Shown here: piece after piece, positions 1-10,800 of the stretch | Position numbering within the stretch: position 1 is the first letter of the stretch | How the letters are laid out: each line of letters starts with the position of its first letter | Assembly (NCBI GenBank): GCA_948630815.1 | Contig: CAPIEU010000001.1 | Location: 17,818 to 81,817, forward strand | Direction of reading: 5' to 3' | Length of the DNA stretch: 64,000 nucleotides | Source: an uncultured Clostridia bacterium | Lineage (GTDB): Bacteria > Bacillota > Clostridia > TANB77 > CAG-508 | Made by a program: the position numbers and the translations under genes | The notes under the pieces: model-generated | What the model was told of the DNA's origin: nothing | Database searches by the model: none | Seen by the model: the letters and a program-made list of their open reading frames with translations, nothing else

Positions 1-1
1 T

Positions 2-781
2 ACATCAGGTAAAATCGGTCCTTATTTTATAAATACTCATTTTGTTTATGGAAGTGAAGCTGATGCAAATGATTTATTAAAGTTTATTGATGAAAATAAA
101 CATGATAAACTAGGTATGCCAAAGCCTCTTTTTGAAAAGGTAAAAAAACAATATGATAATAATAAAATTTATAGTGATGTTATTAATGAAATGGTTTCTT
201 TTATAAAAAATACTATTAATGTTGATGATATAGATTACATTTCTGGTGGTGAGAGAAGAGATTGGTTCTTTTCTTATATGATTGCTTTTTTACTAAATAA
301 GCCACATATTACTGTTTTTAAAGATTTGGCTTGTGTTACAAGTGATTCTAATTTTAATGAGACTGCCGTTTCTTCTAATATTAATGGAAAGAAAGTTTTA
401 CATATTACTGATTTAATTACTGTTGCTTCAAGCTTTATTCGTGCTTGGATTCCTGCTATCCAAGATTTAGGTGGAGAGTTGGTTTGGGCTCTTTCTGTTG
501 TTGATAGATTACAAGGTGGTAAAGAGCGATTAGCAGATCTTGGTATTACAACATATTCTTTAACTTGTGTTGATGAAGCTTTATTTAGTACAGCTTTTGA
601 AAAGGGTATTATTGATAATTCTCAACTTAATATGGTTCATAATTTTATTAAAGATCCTGATGGAAGTATGAGAGAGTTTTTAATTAATCATCCTGATTTT
701 ATCCAAAACGCTTTAAATGCTGACGAAAAGACTGCAGGTCGTGCAAGGCTTTTAGTTGATGGGAATTTATATAATTTATAA
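2..781 (+). CDS. Orotate phosphoribosyltransferase-like protein, 5' end outside the window
   Basis: The open frame is already open at base 2, so the N-terminus lies upstream of the window; the ATG at 116 is internal. The readable part is about 259 residues. It contains the pattern of a type I phosphoribosyltransferase: a run SGGERRDWFF, a beta strand plus loop VLHITDLITVASSFIRAW that matches the PRPP-binding position (with T/S-rich loop), and VVDRLQGGKERLADLGI, which resembles the V.DRLEGG...L...G segment of orotate phosphoribosyltransferases. These enzymes transfer ribose-5-phosphate from PRPP to orotate in pyrimidine synthesis. The C-terminal extension (about 60 residues after the PRTase fold) is longer than in classical PyrE, so this could be a PyrE-like paralogue. 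A strong terminator follows directly. Confidence 0.72.
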   Translation, partial: TSGKIGPYFINTHFVYGSEADANDLLKFIDENKHDKLGMPKPLFEKVKKQYDNNKIYSDVINEMVSFIKNTINVDDIDYISGGERRDWFFSYMIAFLLNKPHITVFKDLACVTSDSNFNETAVSSNINGKKVLHITDLITVASSFIRAWIPAIQDLGGELVWALSVVDRLQGGKERLADLGITTYSLTCVDEALFSTAFEKGIIDNSQLNMVHNFIKDPDGSMREFLINHPDFIQNALNADEKTAGRARLLVDGNLYNL

Positions 782-823
782 AAAAATAGTGTTGGTTGCA
801 GAGAGCAATCAACACTATTTTTT
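781..823. terminator. Bidirectional intrinsic terminator
   Basis: A near-perfect hairpin with 19-nt arms (AAAAAATAGTGTTGGTTGC and its complement) and a 5-nt loop, with A-run on the left and T-run on the right. It ends the phosphoribosyltransferase gene on the plus strand. The stop codon of the MNT gene on the minus strand lies inside its right arm, so it serves both genes. Confidence 0.9.
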
Positions 824-1117
824 ATAAATTATAATTCTTTCATTATTAATATCATTTATTAATTGTTGATTTTTTATATTTCTTATGTTTAATACATCAA
901 ATTTTAATGCACATCTCATTTCCTCTAGCTTACGTATTAATAATAGTTTTTTTTCGTCTTGTTCTACTTCTATTGCTAAGTCGATGTCTGAAGTTGGTTT
1001 ATATGTTTGTTTGGCTCTTGATCCAAATAATACTACTTTGTTTATTTGTGTTATTTCTTCAAATATATTTAACATTTCTTCATATATTTCTTCTTCTATT
1101 CCAAATTTATTCTTCAT
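815..1117 (-). CDS. MNT-type nucleotidyltransferase (probable antitoxin of a HEPN/MNT pair)
   Basis: A 100-residue minimal nucleotidyltransferase. The polymerase-beta type motif is visible near residues 31-47: LFGSRAKQTYKPTSDIDLAI, with GS, then an SDID pair of metal-binding aspartates; a further Asp in FDVLNI is the likely third catalytic acid. It lies directly downstream of a HEPN protein and their frames overlap by 11 nt, the usual arrangement of HEPN/MNT modules. In characterised pairs (for example Shewanella HepT/MntA) the MNT protein AMPylates a tyrosine of the HEPN toxin and silences it. Whether this pair acts as toxin-antitoxin or as a nucleotide-modifying enzyme of the HI0073/HI0074 type is not decided by sequence. 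The stop codon is inside the shared terminator. Confidence 0.85.
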   Translation of the reverse strand: MKNKFGIEEEIYEEMLNIFEEITQINKVVLFGSRAKQTYKPTSDIDLAIEVEQDEKKLLLIRKLEEMRCALKFDVLNIRNIKNQQLINDINNERIIIYKK

Positions 1118-1514
1118 TTTTTATCACACTTTTAACCTTGTTCTTTGTTTTCTCTAGTATTTCATAATATTTAGTAATTATATTTGTGTATATTTCTTTT
1201 GCTATTTCTTCATCATATGTGTGGCTTGTTAAGTTTTTATCATCTAACATATCTAACCACTTTTCTGCATCTTCTATTAATCCAATACTAAAACTTTCTT
1301 TTATTGTTGCTCGTGGTGAGTTAAATTCCCCTAATTTTTCAAATTCTAAGTATTCTTTTAATAATTTCCAGCCTAGTTCTACACAGAATTCAAATCTTTG
1401 AATTGTTCCGTCTAGCAAAACTGGATTTTCTTGCTCTTTATATAAATCTATTGCTTCTTTTAATCTTTCAAGTGCTGTGCTAAATGCTGTGTATTTGTTT
1501 TGTAGTTTTGTCAT
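1107..1514 (-). CDS. HEPN-domain protein, HI0074-type nucleotidyltransferase partner
   Basis: A 135-residue all-helical protein of the HI0074/TIGR01987 family, historically called nucleotidyltransferase substrate-binding subunit. Family hallmarks are the segment RFEFCVELGWKLLKEYL and MLDDKNLTSHTYDEEIA near residues 90-106. The HEPN active-site pattern is normally R-x4-6-H (RNxTSHTYDE in many relatives). Here the arginine position is lysine (KNLTSH), so ribonuclease activity may be reduced or absent. The start is chosen at the ATG preceded by AGGAGG. The gene is first in a two-gene operon with the MNT gene, and an 8-bp inverted repeat lies about 50 nt upstream. It could be a toxin, an inactive partner, or the substrate-binding half of an enzyme. 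Confidence 0.85.
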   Translation of the reverse strand: MTKLQNKYTAFSTALERLKEAIDLYKEQENPVLLDGTIQRFEFCVELGWKLLKEYLEFEKLGEFNSPRATIKESFSIGLIEDAEKWLDMLDDKNLTSHTYDEEIAKEIYTNIITKYYEILEKTKNKVKSVIKNEE

Positions 1515-1562
1515 TTAATCGCCTCCTATTTTTATAATAAGAATATATCATTTAATTTTAAT

Positions 1563-1582
1563 AATAACAAGATTTTGTTATT
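1563..1582. promoter_or_regulatory. Inverted repeat upstream of HEPN/MNT operon
   Basis: AATAACAA-gatt-TTGTTATT is a perfect 8-bp palindrome with a 4-nt spacer, 49 nt before the HEPN start. Position upstream of a two-gene TA-like operon suggests an operator, but a DNA hairpin of no function is possible. No regulator is known for it. Confidence 0.4.
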
Positions 1583-1604
1583 TTATTTCTTTCCTAATCT
1601 TATT

Positions 1605-1735
1605 ATTCGACCTATGTATTAAAAATCCGTTCTTTCTTGCTGGATGTAGGGCATTTTTATTTTTCTCTCAAGGTTCGAAAAATAAAAAGCACTACATCCA
1701 CGTGGAACTAGTTAGAGATAAATTTGAGTCTAAAA
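1605..1735 (-). repeat. Interspersed palindromic element, subfamily A copy 1
   Basis: About 130 bp between htrA and the HEPN operon. Read on the minus strand it carries ACTAGTT-CCACGTGG, then a hairpin with arms GGATGTAG...CTACATCC, continued by A/T-rich pairing around TTTTTATTTTTCGAA, then CAGCAAGA and CGGA. It is closely similar over its whole length to the copy at 30371-30501, including ends. The stem differs from that copy by paired changes (GGATGTAG/CTACATCC here, GGAGATAG/CTATCTCC there). It has no coding potential. It could also serve as the terminator region of htrA. Confidence 0.85.
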
Positions 1736-1755
1736 CTGTAACCTATTTTATTACT

Positions 1756-2888
1756 TTATTTCTTTCCTAATCTTATTTTTACTGGACTTATAATTCCGTT
1801 TCTTTGTATAAGTAATGTTATTTCTTCTCCTGGTGATTTTGTATAGATATATTTTCTTAATTCGCTCATTTTGTTTAAGTTTATTCCATCTATTTTTTGT
1901 ATTATATCTCCCTTTTTTATTCCTGCTTTTTCTGCTGCTCCATTTTTTATTACTTCTACTACATATACCCCACTTTCTATGTTTAGTTTAGAGTTTAAAT
2001 AAGGTATTACGTTTTTATCGTATGCAAATATTCCTATACTTGCTTCTTCGAAGTTATCATTTTTTGTATAGCTACTTATTATTGGCTTTATTATATTTAT
2101 TGGTATTGCAAATCCTATTGCTTCTGCTGATTCTATTTTTACTGAGTTTATTCCTATTACTTCTCCATTTGGTTTTATTAATGGTCCTCCACTATTTCCT
2201 GGGTTTATTGTGGCATCTGTTTGTATTAGGTCTTCCATATATGAAACTTTATCTTGTTCTTCTATTTTTATTGTTCTATCTACTGCACTAATTATTCCGC
2301 TAGTTACTGTTCTTCTAAATTCAAATCCTATTGGATTTCCTATTGCATATACTTTTTCTCCAACTCTAATACTATCTGAGTCGCCAAATATTACATATGG
2401 CAAATTGTTTGCATTTATTTTTATTATTGATAAATCTAAGTCCGTATCTGCCCATACAACGTTTGCTACATATTCTTTTCCATTTTCTAATGTGACATAG
2501 CAGTTTGAATATTTTGATCCTGATACATGTTCATTTGTTACTATATATCCATTTTCTGATACTATTATTCCTGTTCCTAATCCTAATTTTGTACTTCCAT
2601 CTTGTAAAAATATTGAACTTCCTTTTTCTTGTATTTTAGATATTCCTACTACCGCCTTTGAGGTTTCTTCTAGCACATCTGCTATTTGTTTGCTTTCTTT
2701 TGTTTCTTCTTCGACTGTTCCGTGATGTTTTACTTGCTTGATAGGTAGAATTTTTGCCTGTACCGCTGTATATCTATGTTTATGTACATATTGAATAAGT
2801 AAAATCCTAGTATTGTTATAAATATTAATATTGTAGTTGTTTCTACTACTGTTTTATAGTTATCGTTTTTTTTACTTTTTCTTTTCAT
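1756..2888 (-). pseudogene. HtrA/DegP-like serine protease, broken by one frameshift near its N-terminus
   Basis: The gene is read in two frames. The first (start 2888, RBS AGGAGG 6-7 nt upstream) encodes a lysine-rich cytoplasmic tail and one membrane anchor (ILIFITILGFYLFNMYI), and stops at 2730. The second frame continues without a gap: it reads KQVKHHGTVEEETKESKQ, then IADVLEETSKAVVGISKI, the trypsin-like domain (His in TNEHV, Asp in DLDLSIIK, Ser in GNSGGPL) and a C-terminal PDZ domain (AEKAGIKKGDIIQKIDG). Together they make one membrane-anchored extracytoplasmic quality-control protease of usual HtrA length. One base appears missing, most simply in the A5 run at about 2753-2757. The largest intact frame alone (1756-2676, GTG start) would lack the anchor. 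This may be a real mutation or an assembly error. Confidence 0.85.
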
Positions 2889-3065
2889 TATTTGCCTCCT
2901 CCTGTTTGCTATTATACTTGGGGACAACACATTTATTATTTTATGCTGTGTATGGGGTTTGGATAGTATGCAACCCACATATTTATTTAATTTTTTCATT
3001 GTTCTTGGATCGCATGGCATACGACCTCTACGTATTTTCAATGCGTTCATTGTTCTATCACATAT
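2889..3065 (-). other. Upstream region of htrA with an in-frame open extension
   Basis: The frame of the htrA anchor stays open upstream to an ATG at 3050, giving 54 more residues (MNALKIRRGRMPCDPRTMKK...). There is no RBS before that ATG, no resemblance to any family I know, and the htrA start at 2888 has a strong RBS, so I treat the stretch as leader and promoter region. It is less AT-rich than other spacers here, which leaves open a gene remnant. Confidence 0.3.
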
Positions 3066-3112
3066 AAAAAATAAAATGTAAGTGTACCTAAACCCCTACA
3101 TTTTATTTTTTC
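3066..3112 (-). terminator. Intrinsic terminator of hisS
   Basis: Arms AAAAAATAAAATGTA and TACATTTTATTTTTT enclose a 16-nt loop. It lies 30 nt after the hisS stop codon and separates hisS from htrA on the same strand. Confidence 0.85.
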
Positions 3113-3143
3113 CTTTTTTATAATTTTTAAACATTGTTATTAT

Positions 3144-4451
3144 CTATTTTATTTCATTTATTATCTCTTCTATTGTTAGTTTTTTCTGTTCTCCTGTTTT
3201 CATATTTTTTAGTGTTAATATTTTTGTTTCTATTTCTTCTTCTCCTACTATTATTACATATGGTATTTTTAGTTTATCTGCATATTTCATTTTCTTTTTT
3301 ATTTTTGCTTCTTCAAGATATATGTCTGTATTTATTCCTACATCTCTTAATTTATTTGCTATTTCTAAGCTTTCTGCTAATTCATCTTCCATTGGTGCTA
3401 CTAATATTTTTGAAATTGTTTCTTTTGTTTCTTTTATTTGATTTATCATACTCAATTGGTAATATAGTCTAGTTAATCCAATCGAAATTCCCACTCCTGG
3501 TAGTACTTTGTTTGTATAGTATTGGGCAAGGTTATCGTATCTTCCTCCTGAACATATGCTTCCTATATTTCTATATTCATTTAAAAAGGTTTCATATACT
3601 GTTCCTGTATAATAATCTAATCCTCTTGCTATTTTTAAGTCTACTGTAAAGTATTCTTCTTTAATTCCTAATACTTTTAAGTATCTTACTACATCTGTTA
3701 GTTCTTCTATTCCTTTTTCAAACAGTTCATTTTGTATTCCAAGCTCATTTAATGCTGTTATTTTTTCTTCTGTTTTTCCTGTGATTGTGACAAATTTTAT
3801 TATGCTATCTATTGCTTCTTTTTTTACACTTATTTTATCTAGTTCTTCTATAACTGCTTTTTCACCAATTTTTTCTATTTTATCTATTATTCTTAATATG
3901 TCTGTTGTTTTTTCTTTTAATTTAAGACTTTCAAATAGTCCATTTAAGATTTTACGGTTATTTATACATATTGTGAAGTTATCAAATCCTAGCTCTTTAA
4001 AGGTGTTATATATTATATTTGGTATTTGGGCATCATTTATTATACTTAATTCTCCATCTCCTATAATATCTATATCACATTGATAGAATTCACGATATCT
4101 TCCTTTTTGTGCTTTTTCTCCTCGATATACTTTGCCTATTGCATATCTTTTGAATGGAAATGCTAGTTCTCCTTGATGTAATGCAACGTATTTCGCAAGT
4201 GGTACTGTGTGGTCAAATCTTAGGCTTAAATCTACTTCTCCTTTTTGGAAACGATATATTTGCTTTTCTGTTTCTCCTCCTGCTTTTGCAAGTAATACAT
4301 CCGATAGTTCTATGCTTGGCGTATCTAGTGGTAAAAATCCAAATTTTTCATATGTATGTTTTATTTTTTCTTTCATTATATTAAATTTTACTTGGTCGTT
4401 TGGTAAAAGTTCCATAAATCCTGGTAATGTTCTTGGTTCTACTTTATTCAT
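3144..4451 (-). CDS. hisS: Histidyl-tRNA synthetase
   Basis: A 435-residue class II aminoacyl-tRNA synthetase that charges tRNA-His. Motif 1 and the following region read PRTLPGFMELLPND and LDTPSIELSDVLLAKAGGETEKQIYRF. Motif 2 is present around LSLRFDHTVPLAKYVA and KRYAIGKVYRGEKAQKGRYREFYQCD. The histidine-specific motifs appear as ARGLDYYTGTVYE and SICSGGRYDNL, and motif 3 as GVGISIGLTRL. The C-terminal anticodon-binding domain covers about the last 95 residues. Length is normal. The start is fixed by AAAGGAGGG 8 nt upstream. It is transcribed alone from a consensus promoter with a leader of only about 25 nt, too short for a T-box, and ends at its own terminator. Confidence 0.97.
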   Translation of the reverse strand: MNKVEPRTLPGFMELLPNDQVKFNIMKEKIKHTYEKFGFLPLDTPSIELSDVLLAKAGGETEKQIYRFQKGEVDLSLRFDHTVPLAKYVALHQGELAFPFKRYAIGKVYRGEKAQKGRYREFYQCDIDIIGDGELSIINDAQIPNIIYNTFKELGFDNFTICINNRKILNGLFESLKLKEKTTDILRIIDKIEKIGEKAVIEELDKISVKKEAIDSIIKFVTITGKTEEKITALNELGIQNELFEKGIEELTDVVRYLKVLGIKEEYFTVDLKIARGLDYYTGTVYETFLNEYRNIGSICSGGRYDNLAQYYTNKVLPGVGISIGLTRLYYQLSMINQIKETKETISKILVAPMEDELAESLEIANKLRDVGINTDIYLEEAKIKKKMKYADKLKIPYVIIVGEEEIETKILTLKNMKTGEQKKLTIEEIINEIK

Positions 4452-4481
4452 TGTTTTGACCCTCCTTTAGCTATATTTATT

Positions 4482-4511
4482 ATTATAACTGTTGTTTTGA
4501 TTGCTAGTCAA
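4482..4511 (-). promoter_or_regulatory. hisS promoter
   Basis: Read on the minus strand: TTGACT, 18 nt, TATAAT. The start of transcription would be only about 20-25 nt before the ATG, which leaves no room for a leader regulator. Confidence 0.75.
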
Positions 4512-4811
4512 GTTTTTTGCTGATTTTCACATTGAATGTTTGTTACAGGTTAATAATTGTTAAAAAAGGCTCAATATAAATATTAAAACTACTATCCAAT
4601 AACTAATTGTTTACTGTTTTTGTCGAATTATCTTTAATTTTGCTTTGTTTCCTACATTGCAATTGCTATGTTACATATATATTACAATATTATTTTGTTT
4701 TGGTAACATTTTACAAAAAGGTTCCTTTTTTTTGTTTTTAATTATATAATTTCTTAGAATAATAGGGATTTTTGTATTCCTATGGAGGCTAAATATAAGG
4801 GAGATTATATT
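4512..4811. other. Intergenic region between hisS and the NRPS gene
   Basis: Very AT-rich. A TATAAT at 4745-4750 could be the -10 of the NRPS promoter, but the matching -35 (TTCCTT) is poor, which would fit a gene that needs an activator. A small palindrome AAAAAGG-TT-CCTTTTT lies just before it at about 4715-4730. No RNA gene or repeat is evident. Confidence 0.4.
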
Positions 4812-7800
4812 ATGGAAAATAAACTTTATGGTTTAACTAATCCTCAAAAGTCTATTTTACTTACTGAGGAGTTTTTCAAAGGAACTAATATTAATAATAT
4901 TTGCGGAACTGCTATTATTGATGATGTTTTAGATTTTGAGTTACTAAAGAAAGCTATGCATATTTTTATTAAAAATCATGATAGTTTTAATTTTAAATTG
5001 GTTTTAGATAATAATGAACTAAAACAATTTTTAGATGATGAACCTAATAATATTGATATTGAAATTGTTGATATTGATTCTAAAGATGATATTAATAAAA
5101 TTGAAAATGATATGTTAAATCACGTTTTTGATATTTATAATGGTGATTTATTTTCTATGAAAATTTTTAGGCTAAAGGATAATACTGGTGGATTTGTTGT
5201 TAATGTTCACCATTTATTTGGTGATTCGTGGAGTTTGGGCATCCTTGCAAATGATATTGTTCGTATTTATTCTTGTTTGTTAAATGGAAAAGATATTTCT
5301 AAAAATAATGATTTTTCTTATTTGAATTATATTGAAAGTGAAAAAGAATATTTAAATAGTGATAAATTTAAAAAGGATAAGGCTTATTGGGATGGTATTT
5401 TTGATACTGTTCCAGAACAGGCAACTATTCCTGGTTCTATAGATACAGTACAAGATGATTTTTCTCCTAAGGCTAATCGTAAATTATATAATATTGATAA
5501 TAACTTAATGGATAAAATTAATGATTTTTGTAAATTAAATCATGTGTCAGTTTTTAACTTTTTTATGGGTGTTTATGCTACTTACATTGGTAGAGTTAGT
5601 GGTGTAAATGATTTTGTACTTGGTACTCCAATTTTAAATAGAACTAATTTTAATGAAAAAAATACTACTGGTATGTTTATTAATACTGCACCTCTTAGAT
5701 TTTTAATTGATGATAATTTAAGTTTTAAGTCTTTTGCTAGTAATATTGCAAAGGATTCTTTAGGTATGCTTAGACATCAAAAGTATTATTACCAAAATAT
5801 TTTGGAAGATTTAAGAAAAAAAGATTCTTCGCTTCCTAATTTATATAATGTTCTTCTTTCTTACCAAGTAACAAGAGCTAATACTACTGAAGGTATAAAT
5901 TATAATACAAGATGGAATTTTAATGGTACTTGTAATGATGATTTGGATATTCATTTATATGATTTAAATGATACTGGTAGTATTAATGTTGCTTATGATT
6001 ATAGAATTTCTAAATATGCTGATTGTGATATTGAGGATATGCATAATCGTATTTTACATATGATTTGGCAAATTCTTGAAAGAGATGATATTTGCTTAAA
6101 GGATATTGAGGTTGTTACTAGTAAAGAGAAGTATGATATTTTATATAAGTTTAATGCTACAGATGTGAATTATCCATTAAAAAATAATTTAATAGAATTA
6201 ATTGAGGAAACCGCTTCTATGTTTCCAAATAGAATTGCAATTGAAAATGAAACTAATTTGATTTCTTATGAAGATTTAATAAAAAAAGTTTATATGTTAT
6301 CAAATTATTTATTACATACTGTTAATCTAACCCCTAATATGAATATTGGTATTTTTACAGATAGAAATATAGAAACTATTATTGGTATTTTAGCTATTAT
6401 GAAAATTAATTGTACTTTTGTTCCTATTGATCCTAATTACCCACAAGATAGAATTAATTATATGATTGAACAATCTGGTATAAATGTTATTCTTTATACA
6501 GATGAAAATTGTAAAAAACTATTTGATAATAGCTTTAATATGATTTCTATTAATACATTAAATTATAATAACTTTCCTTGTACTATTGATACTTCATTTG
6601 ATTATTGCTTAAATAATAATTTATACATCATATTTACATCTGGTTCTACTGGAAAACCAAAAGGCGTTACACTCTCTCATAAAAATATGATGAATTTAAT
6701 ATTTTTTGAAAAAAACTTTACTGAATTATTTAATCCTCAAACTATTCATAGAGTTTTACAATTTGCAACAATGAGCTTTGATGTAAGCTATCAAGAAATC
6801 TTTTCTACTTTGGTAACTGCTTCTACTTTAATATTAATAGAAGATGAAAGAAGAAAAAATATAAAAAAATTATCAGATTATATTTTATCTAAGAATATAG
6901 ATACTTTATTTATTCCTCCAGCATATTTACGTCTTTTAACAGAAGATAATTCAAGTATAGATATGTTCACTACTTGTTTAAAAAATATTGTTACTGCTGG
7001 AGAAGCCTTACTGATTACTACTGGTATAAATAAACTACTTTCTAATGGTATCAAAATACACAATCACTATGGTCCTGCAGAAACCCATGTTGTAACTACT
7101 TATACTTTATCTATGCCTACTGAAAATGTAAATGTACCTATTGGATATCCTATTTCTAATTCACAAATATATATTGTAAATTCAAATTTGCAATTATGTC
7201 CAACTAATGTTATTGGTCAAATTGCTATTTCTGGTGCTTGTGTTGGGAATGGATATTTAAATCGTACAGATTTGAATGCTGAGAAATTTATAAATAATCC
7301 ATTTAATTTAAATGAAATATTATATCTTACTGGTGATTTAGGATACCGTGATAAAAATGGTTGTATACATTATATAGGTAGAGCTGATTTTCAGGTAAAA
7401 ATCAATGGCTTTAGAATTGAGCTTGAAGAAATTGATCAAGTTTTATTAAACTACCCTACAATAAAATCTTCAACTTCTGTAATTCAAGAGGATAATAATA
7501 AAAAACATATTATCTCTTATTATACTAGTCAAAGTTCTATTGAAGAAAGTGATATATTAAAATTTTTAAGATTATCTTTACCAAATTATATGATGCCTAC
7601 TAAACTAGTTAGACTAGAATCATTTCCATTAAACCACAATGGAAAAATTGATAAAAAAATGTTACCAAAAGTAAATTTACTTGATGTTTCAAATGAATTT
7701 CTAGATGTCTCTAGCAAAACAGAACTTGCACTACAGAAAATTTGGATGGAACTTTTTAAGACTAATAAAATTGGTGCTAATTATAATTTTTTTAATATTG

Positions 7801-10800
7801 GTGGAGATTCTTTACTTGCAATAAAACTATGTTCTATATTGCTAACTAGTTTGCAAATTGATTTAACAGTAAATGATATTTTTAAGTACCCTATTTTAAA
7901 AGACTTAGCACTTTTTATTGATACAAAAAATACATCAACTACTGTTAAATTTATTGAAAAATGTGCGAAAAGAGATTTTTATCCATTATCTTCTGCACAA
8001 AAAAGAATTTATTATGCTTCAAGTTTAGATCCAAGTTCTACTTTATATAATATTGCAGGCGGAATTATAATTAATAATTTATTAGATATTAAAAAGTTAG
8101 AGAATTGTTTTAATAAATTAATTAATAGGCATAGTGCTTTACGTACTCATTTTGAAATTAGAAATAATGATATTGTTCAAATTATTGATGATAAAATAGA
8201 TTTTAGTTTAAATTTAGACACTGCTACTACTGATAATTTAAATGATATTTATAGTAATTTTGTAGAACCTTTTGATTTATCTAAGTCATCTTTATTTAGA
8301 ACTAAACTTGTTAAATTACAACATAATAAAATGCTACTTTTATTGGATATGCATCATATTATTAGTGATGGCACTTCTTTAAACATATTATTACAAGAAC
8401 TTTGTGATTTATATAATGGTTCTACATTAAGTGAAAAACAGATTGATTATACTGATTTTACTTTATGGGAACAAGAACAATTTAAAACAGATGAATTTAA
8501 TAATAAAAAAGATTATTGGGTAAATCAATTTAAGGATGAAATACCTTTATTAAATATGCCTACTTCTTATACAAGACCTTCTACTCAAAGTTTTGAGGGT
8601 GCTAATTACCATACTATTTTATCTAAGGAGGTATTTGATAAAGTAAGTACAGTCTCTAAAGAATTAAATATTACACCATATATGTTAATGCTTTCTTGCT
8701 ACTACATTTTACTTTCAAAATATTCATCTGGAGATGATATTGTTGTTGGTACTCCAATAGTTGGAAGAAATTTGACTGAACTTAATAATGTTTTAGGTAT
8801 GTTTGTAAATACTTTGGCTTTAAGAAATAAAATAGATTCTAGCTTATCTTTTGATAAGTTTATTGAGCATATAAAAGAAAATTGTATTAACAGTTTTAAA
8901 AATCAGGATTATCCTTTTGATATGCTTGTTAAAGATTTAAATATTCAAAGAGATTCTAGTAGAAATCCCTTGTTTGATGTTATGTTTGTTTATCAAAATA
9001 ATGGCTATCCTAAAATTAATTTTAAAGGTACAGAAAATCAATATTTCATACCAGATAATAATGTTTCAAAATTTGATTTGACTTTAGAAATAATACCTAT
9101 TAACAATGAATATTCATTACGTTTTGAATATTGTACAAAATTATTTAGCGAAGATTTTATTAAAAGATTATCTGGACATTATATAAATATTTTAAATGCT
9201 ATTTTAGAAAATAAGAATATAAAAATAGCTGATATTGATATGCTTTCTTTAGAAGAAAGAAACCAAATATTATATTACTTTAATAATACAAAAATGGATT
9301 ACCCTAGTGATAAAACTATTGCACAATTATTTGAGGCACAAGTAGAAAAAACTCCTAATAATGTTGCTGTTGTTTTTGAAGATAAAACATTGACTTATAG
9401 AGAATTAAATGAAAAGGCAAACGGACTTGCTAATAAATTATATTCTATTGGTATTAAATCTGGCGATGTTATTGGTGTTTCTCTAAATCGTTCATTAGAA
9501 TTATTAGTTAGTATATGTGCAATTTTCAAACTTGGTGCAGTATATATGCCTATGTATATTGGATATCCAAAGGAAAGGCTTACTTATATGCTAAAAAATA
9601 GTAATGCAAAATTATTAATTACATCTTCTAAAAATAAATTACATAATTTTAATGATATTGAAAAGGAAATTATTGATTCTATTGATGATATTGATTATAA
9701 ATCTAAAATAGATTTAATAAAAAACTTTTCTTATGACAGTATTGCCTATATTATTTACACTTCTGGATCTACTGGAAAACCAAAGGGTGTACAAATATGT
9801 AATCGTAATTTGATTAATTTTGTTTACGCATTTAAAAAATATTTTGGTAATGTATCAAAAGGTGATATATTTTTATCTTCTACTAATATATCTTTTGATG
9901 TTAGTATTTTTGAACTATTTTTACCAATATTAACGGGGGCTAAATTAGTGCTATATACAGAAGATGTTATAAAAAATATATCTTTATATTGTGATACAAT
10001 TGTAAATAATAAAATTACTGCTTTATATATCCCTCCAAATATTCTAAATGAAGTTTATGAAATTTTAAAAAATAAACCTATATACATTAATAAGATGCTT
10101 GTTGGAGTTGAAGCTATTAAAAAAAGCACTTTAAACAAATACTTAAAAATGCTTCCAAATCTAAGAATAATAAATGGATATGGTCCTACAGAAACAACTA
10201 TCTGTTGTACATCACTTGATTACTCTTTAGATGAAACAGACAATGGTATTGTTTCTATTGGTCGACCTCTTTATAATAATCAAATATTTATTTTGTCAAA
10301 AGATAAAACCTTACAACCTATTGGCGTAACTGGTGAAATATTTGTTGCTGGGGATGGCGTAGGTCTTGGATATATAAACGATAAAGATAAAACTAATTCA
10401 AATTATGTATTAAATACTTTTAATGCAAATAGTTCATATATGTATAAAACTGGTGATTTAGCAAAATGGAATGAAGATGGAACTATTAATTTTGTTGGTA
10501 GAAATGATTCTCAAATAAAAATTTCTGGACATAGAATTGAACTAGAAGAAATTAATCATGTTATTAACTCTTACCCTAAAATTGAAAAGTCTTTTTCTAC
10601 TACATATAATTTAGGAAATACTACTGGAATTGTATCATATTTTACAGCTGATAAAGATATACCTATTAAAGATTTAACTGCATTTTTGCAAAGCAAACTT
10701 GCTAATTATATGGTTCCAAATTTTATAATGCAAATTAATAAATTTCCTTTAACACCTAATGGAAAAATTGATAAAAATAAATTACCTAAAAATTTTTCAG

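Noticed and set aside
3134..3472. Long hydrophobic plus-strand frames opposite minus-strand genes (for example here over hisS, and over tex, ABC-F and VanW genes)
   Set aside because: They are antisense shadows of lysine/glutamate-rich AT-biased genes, which read as Leu/Phe-rich frames; no RBS and the opposite strand holds clear genes.
4452..4780. Possible T-box leader of hisS
   Set aside because: The consensus hisS promoter at 4482-4511 leaves a leader of about 25 nt, and no AGGGUGGNACCGCG-like motif is present.
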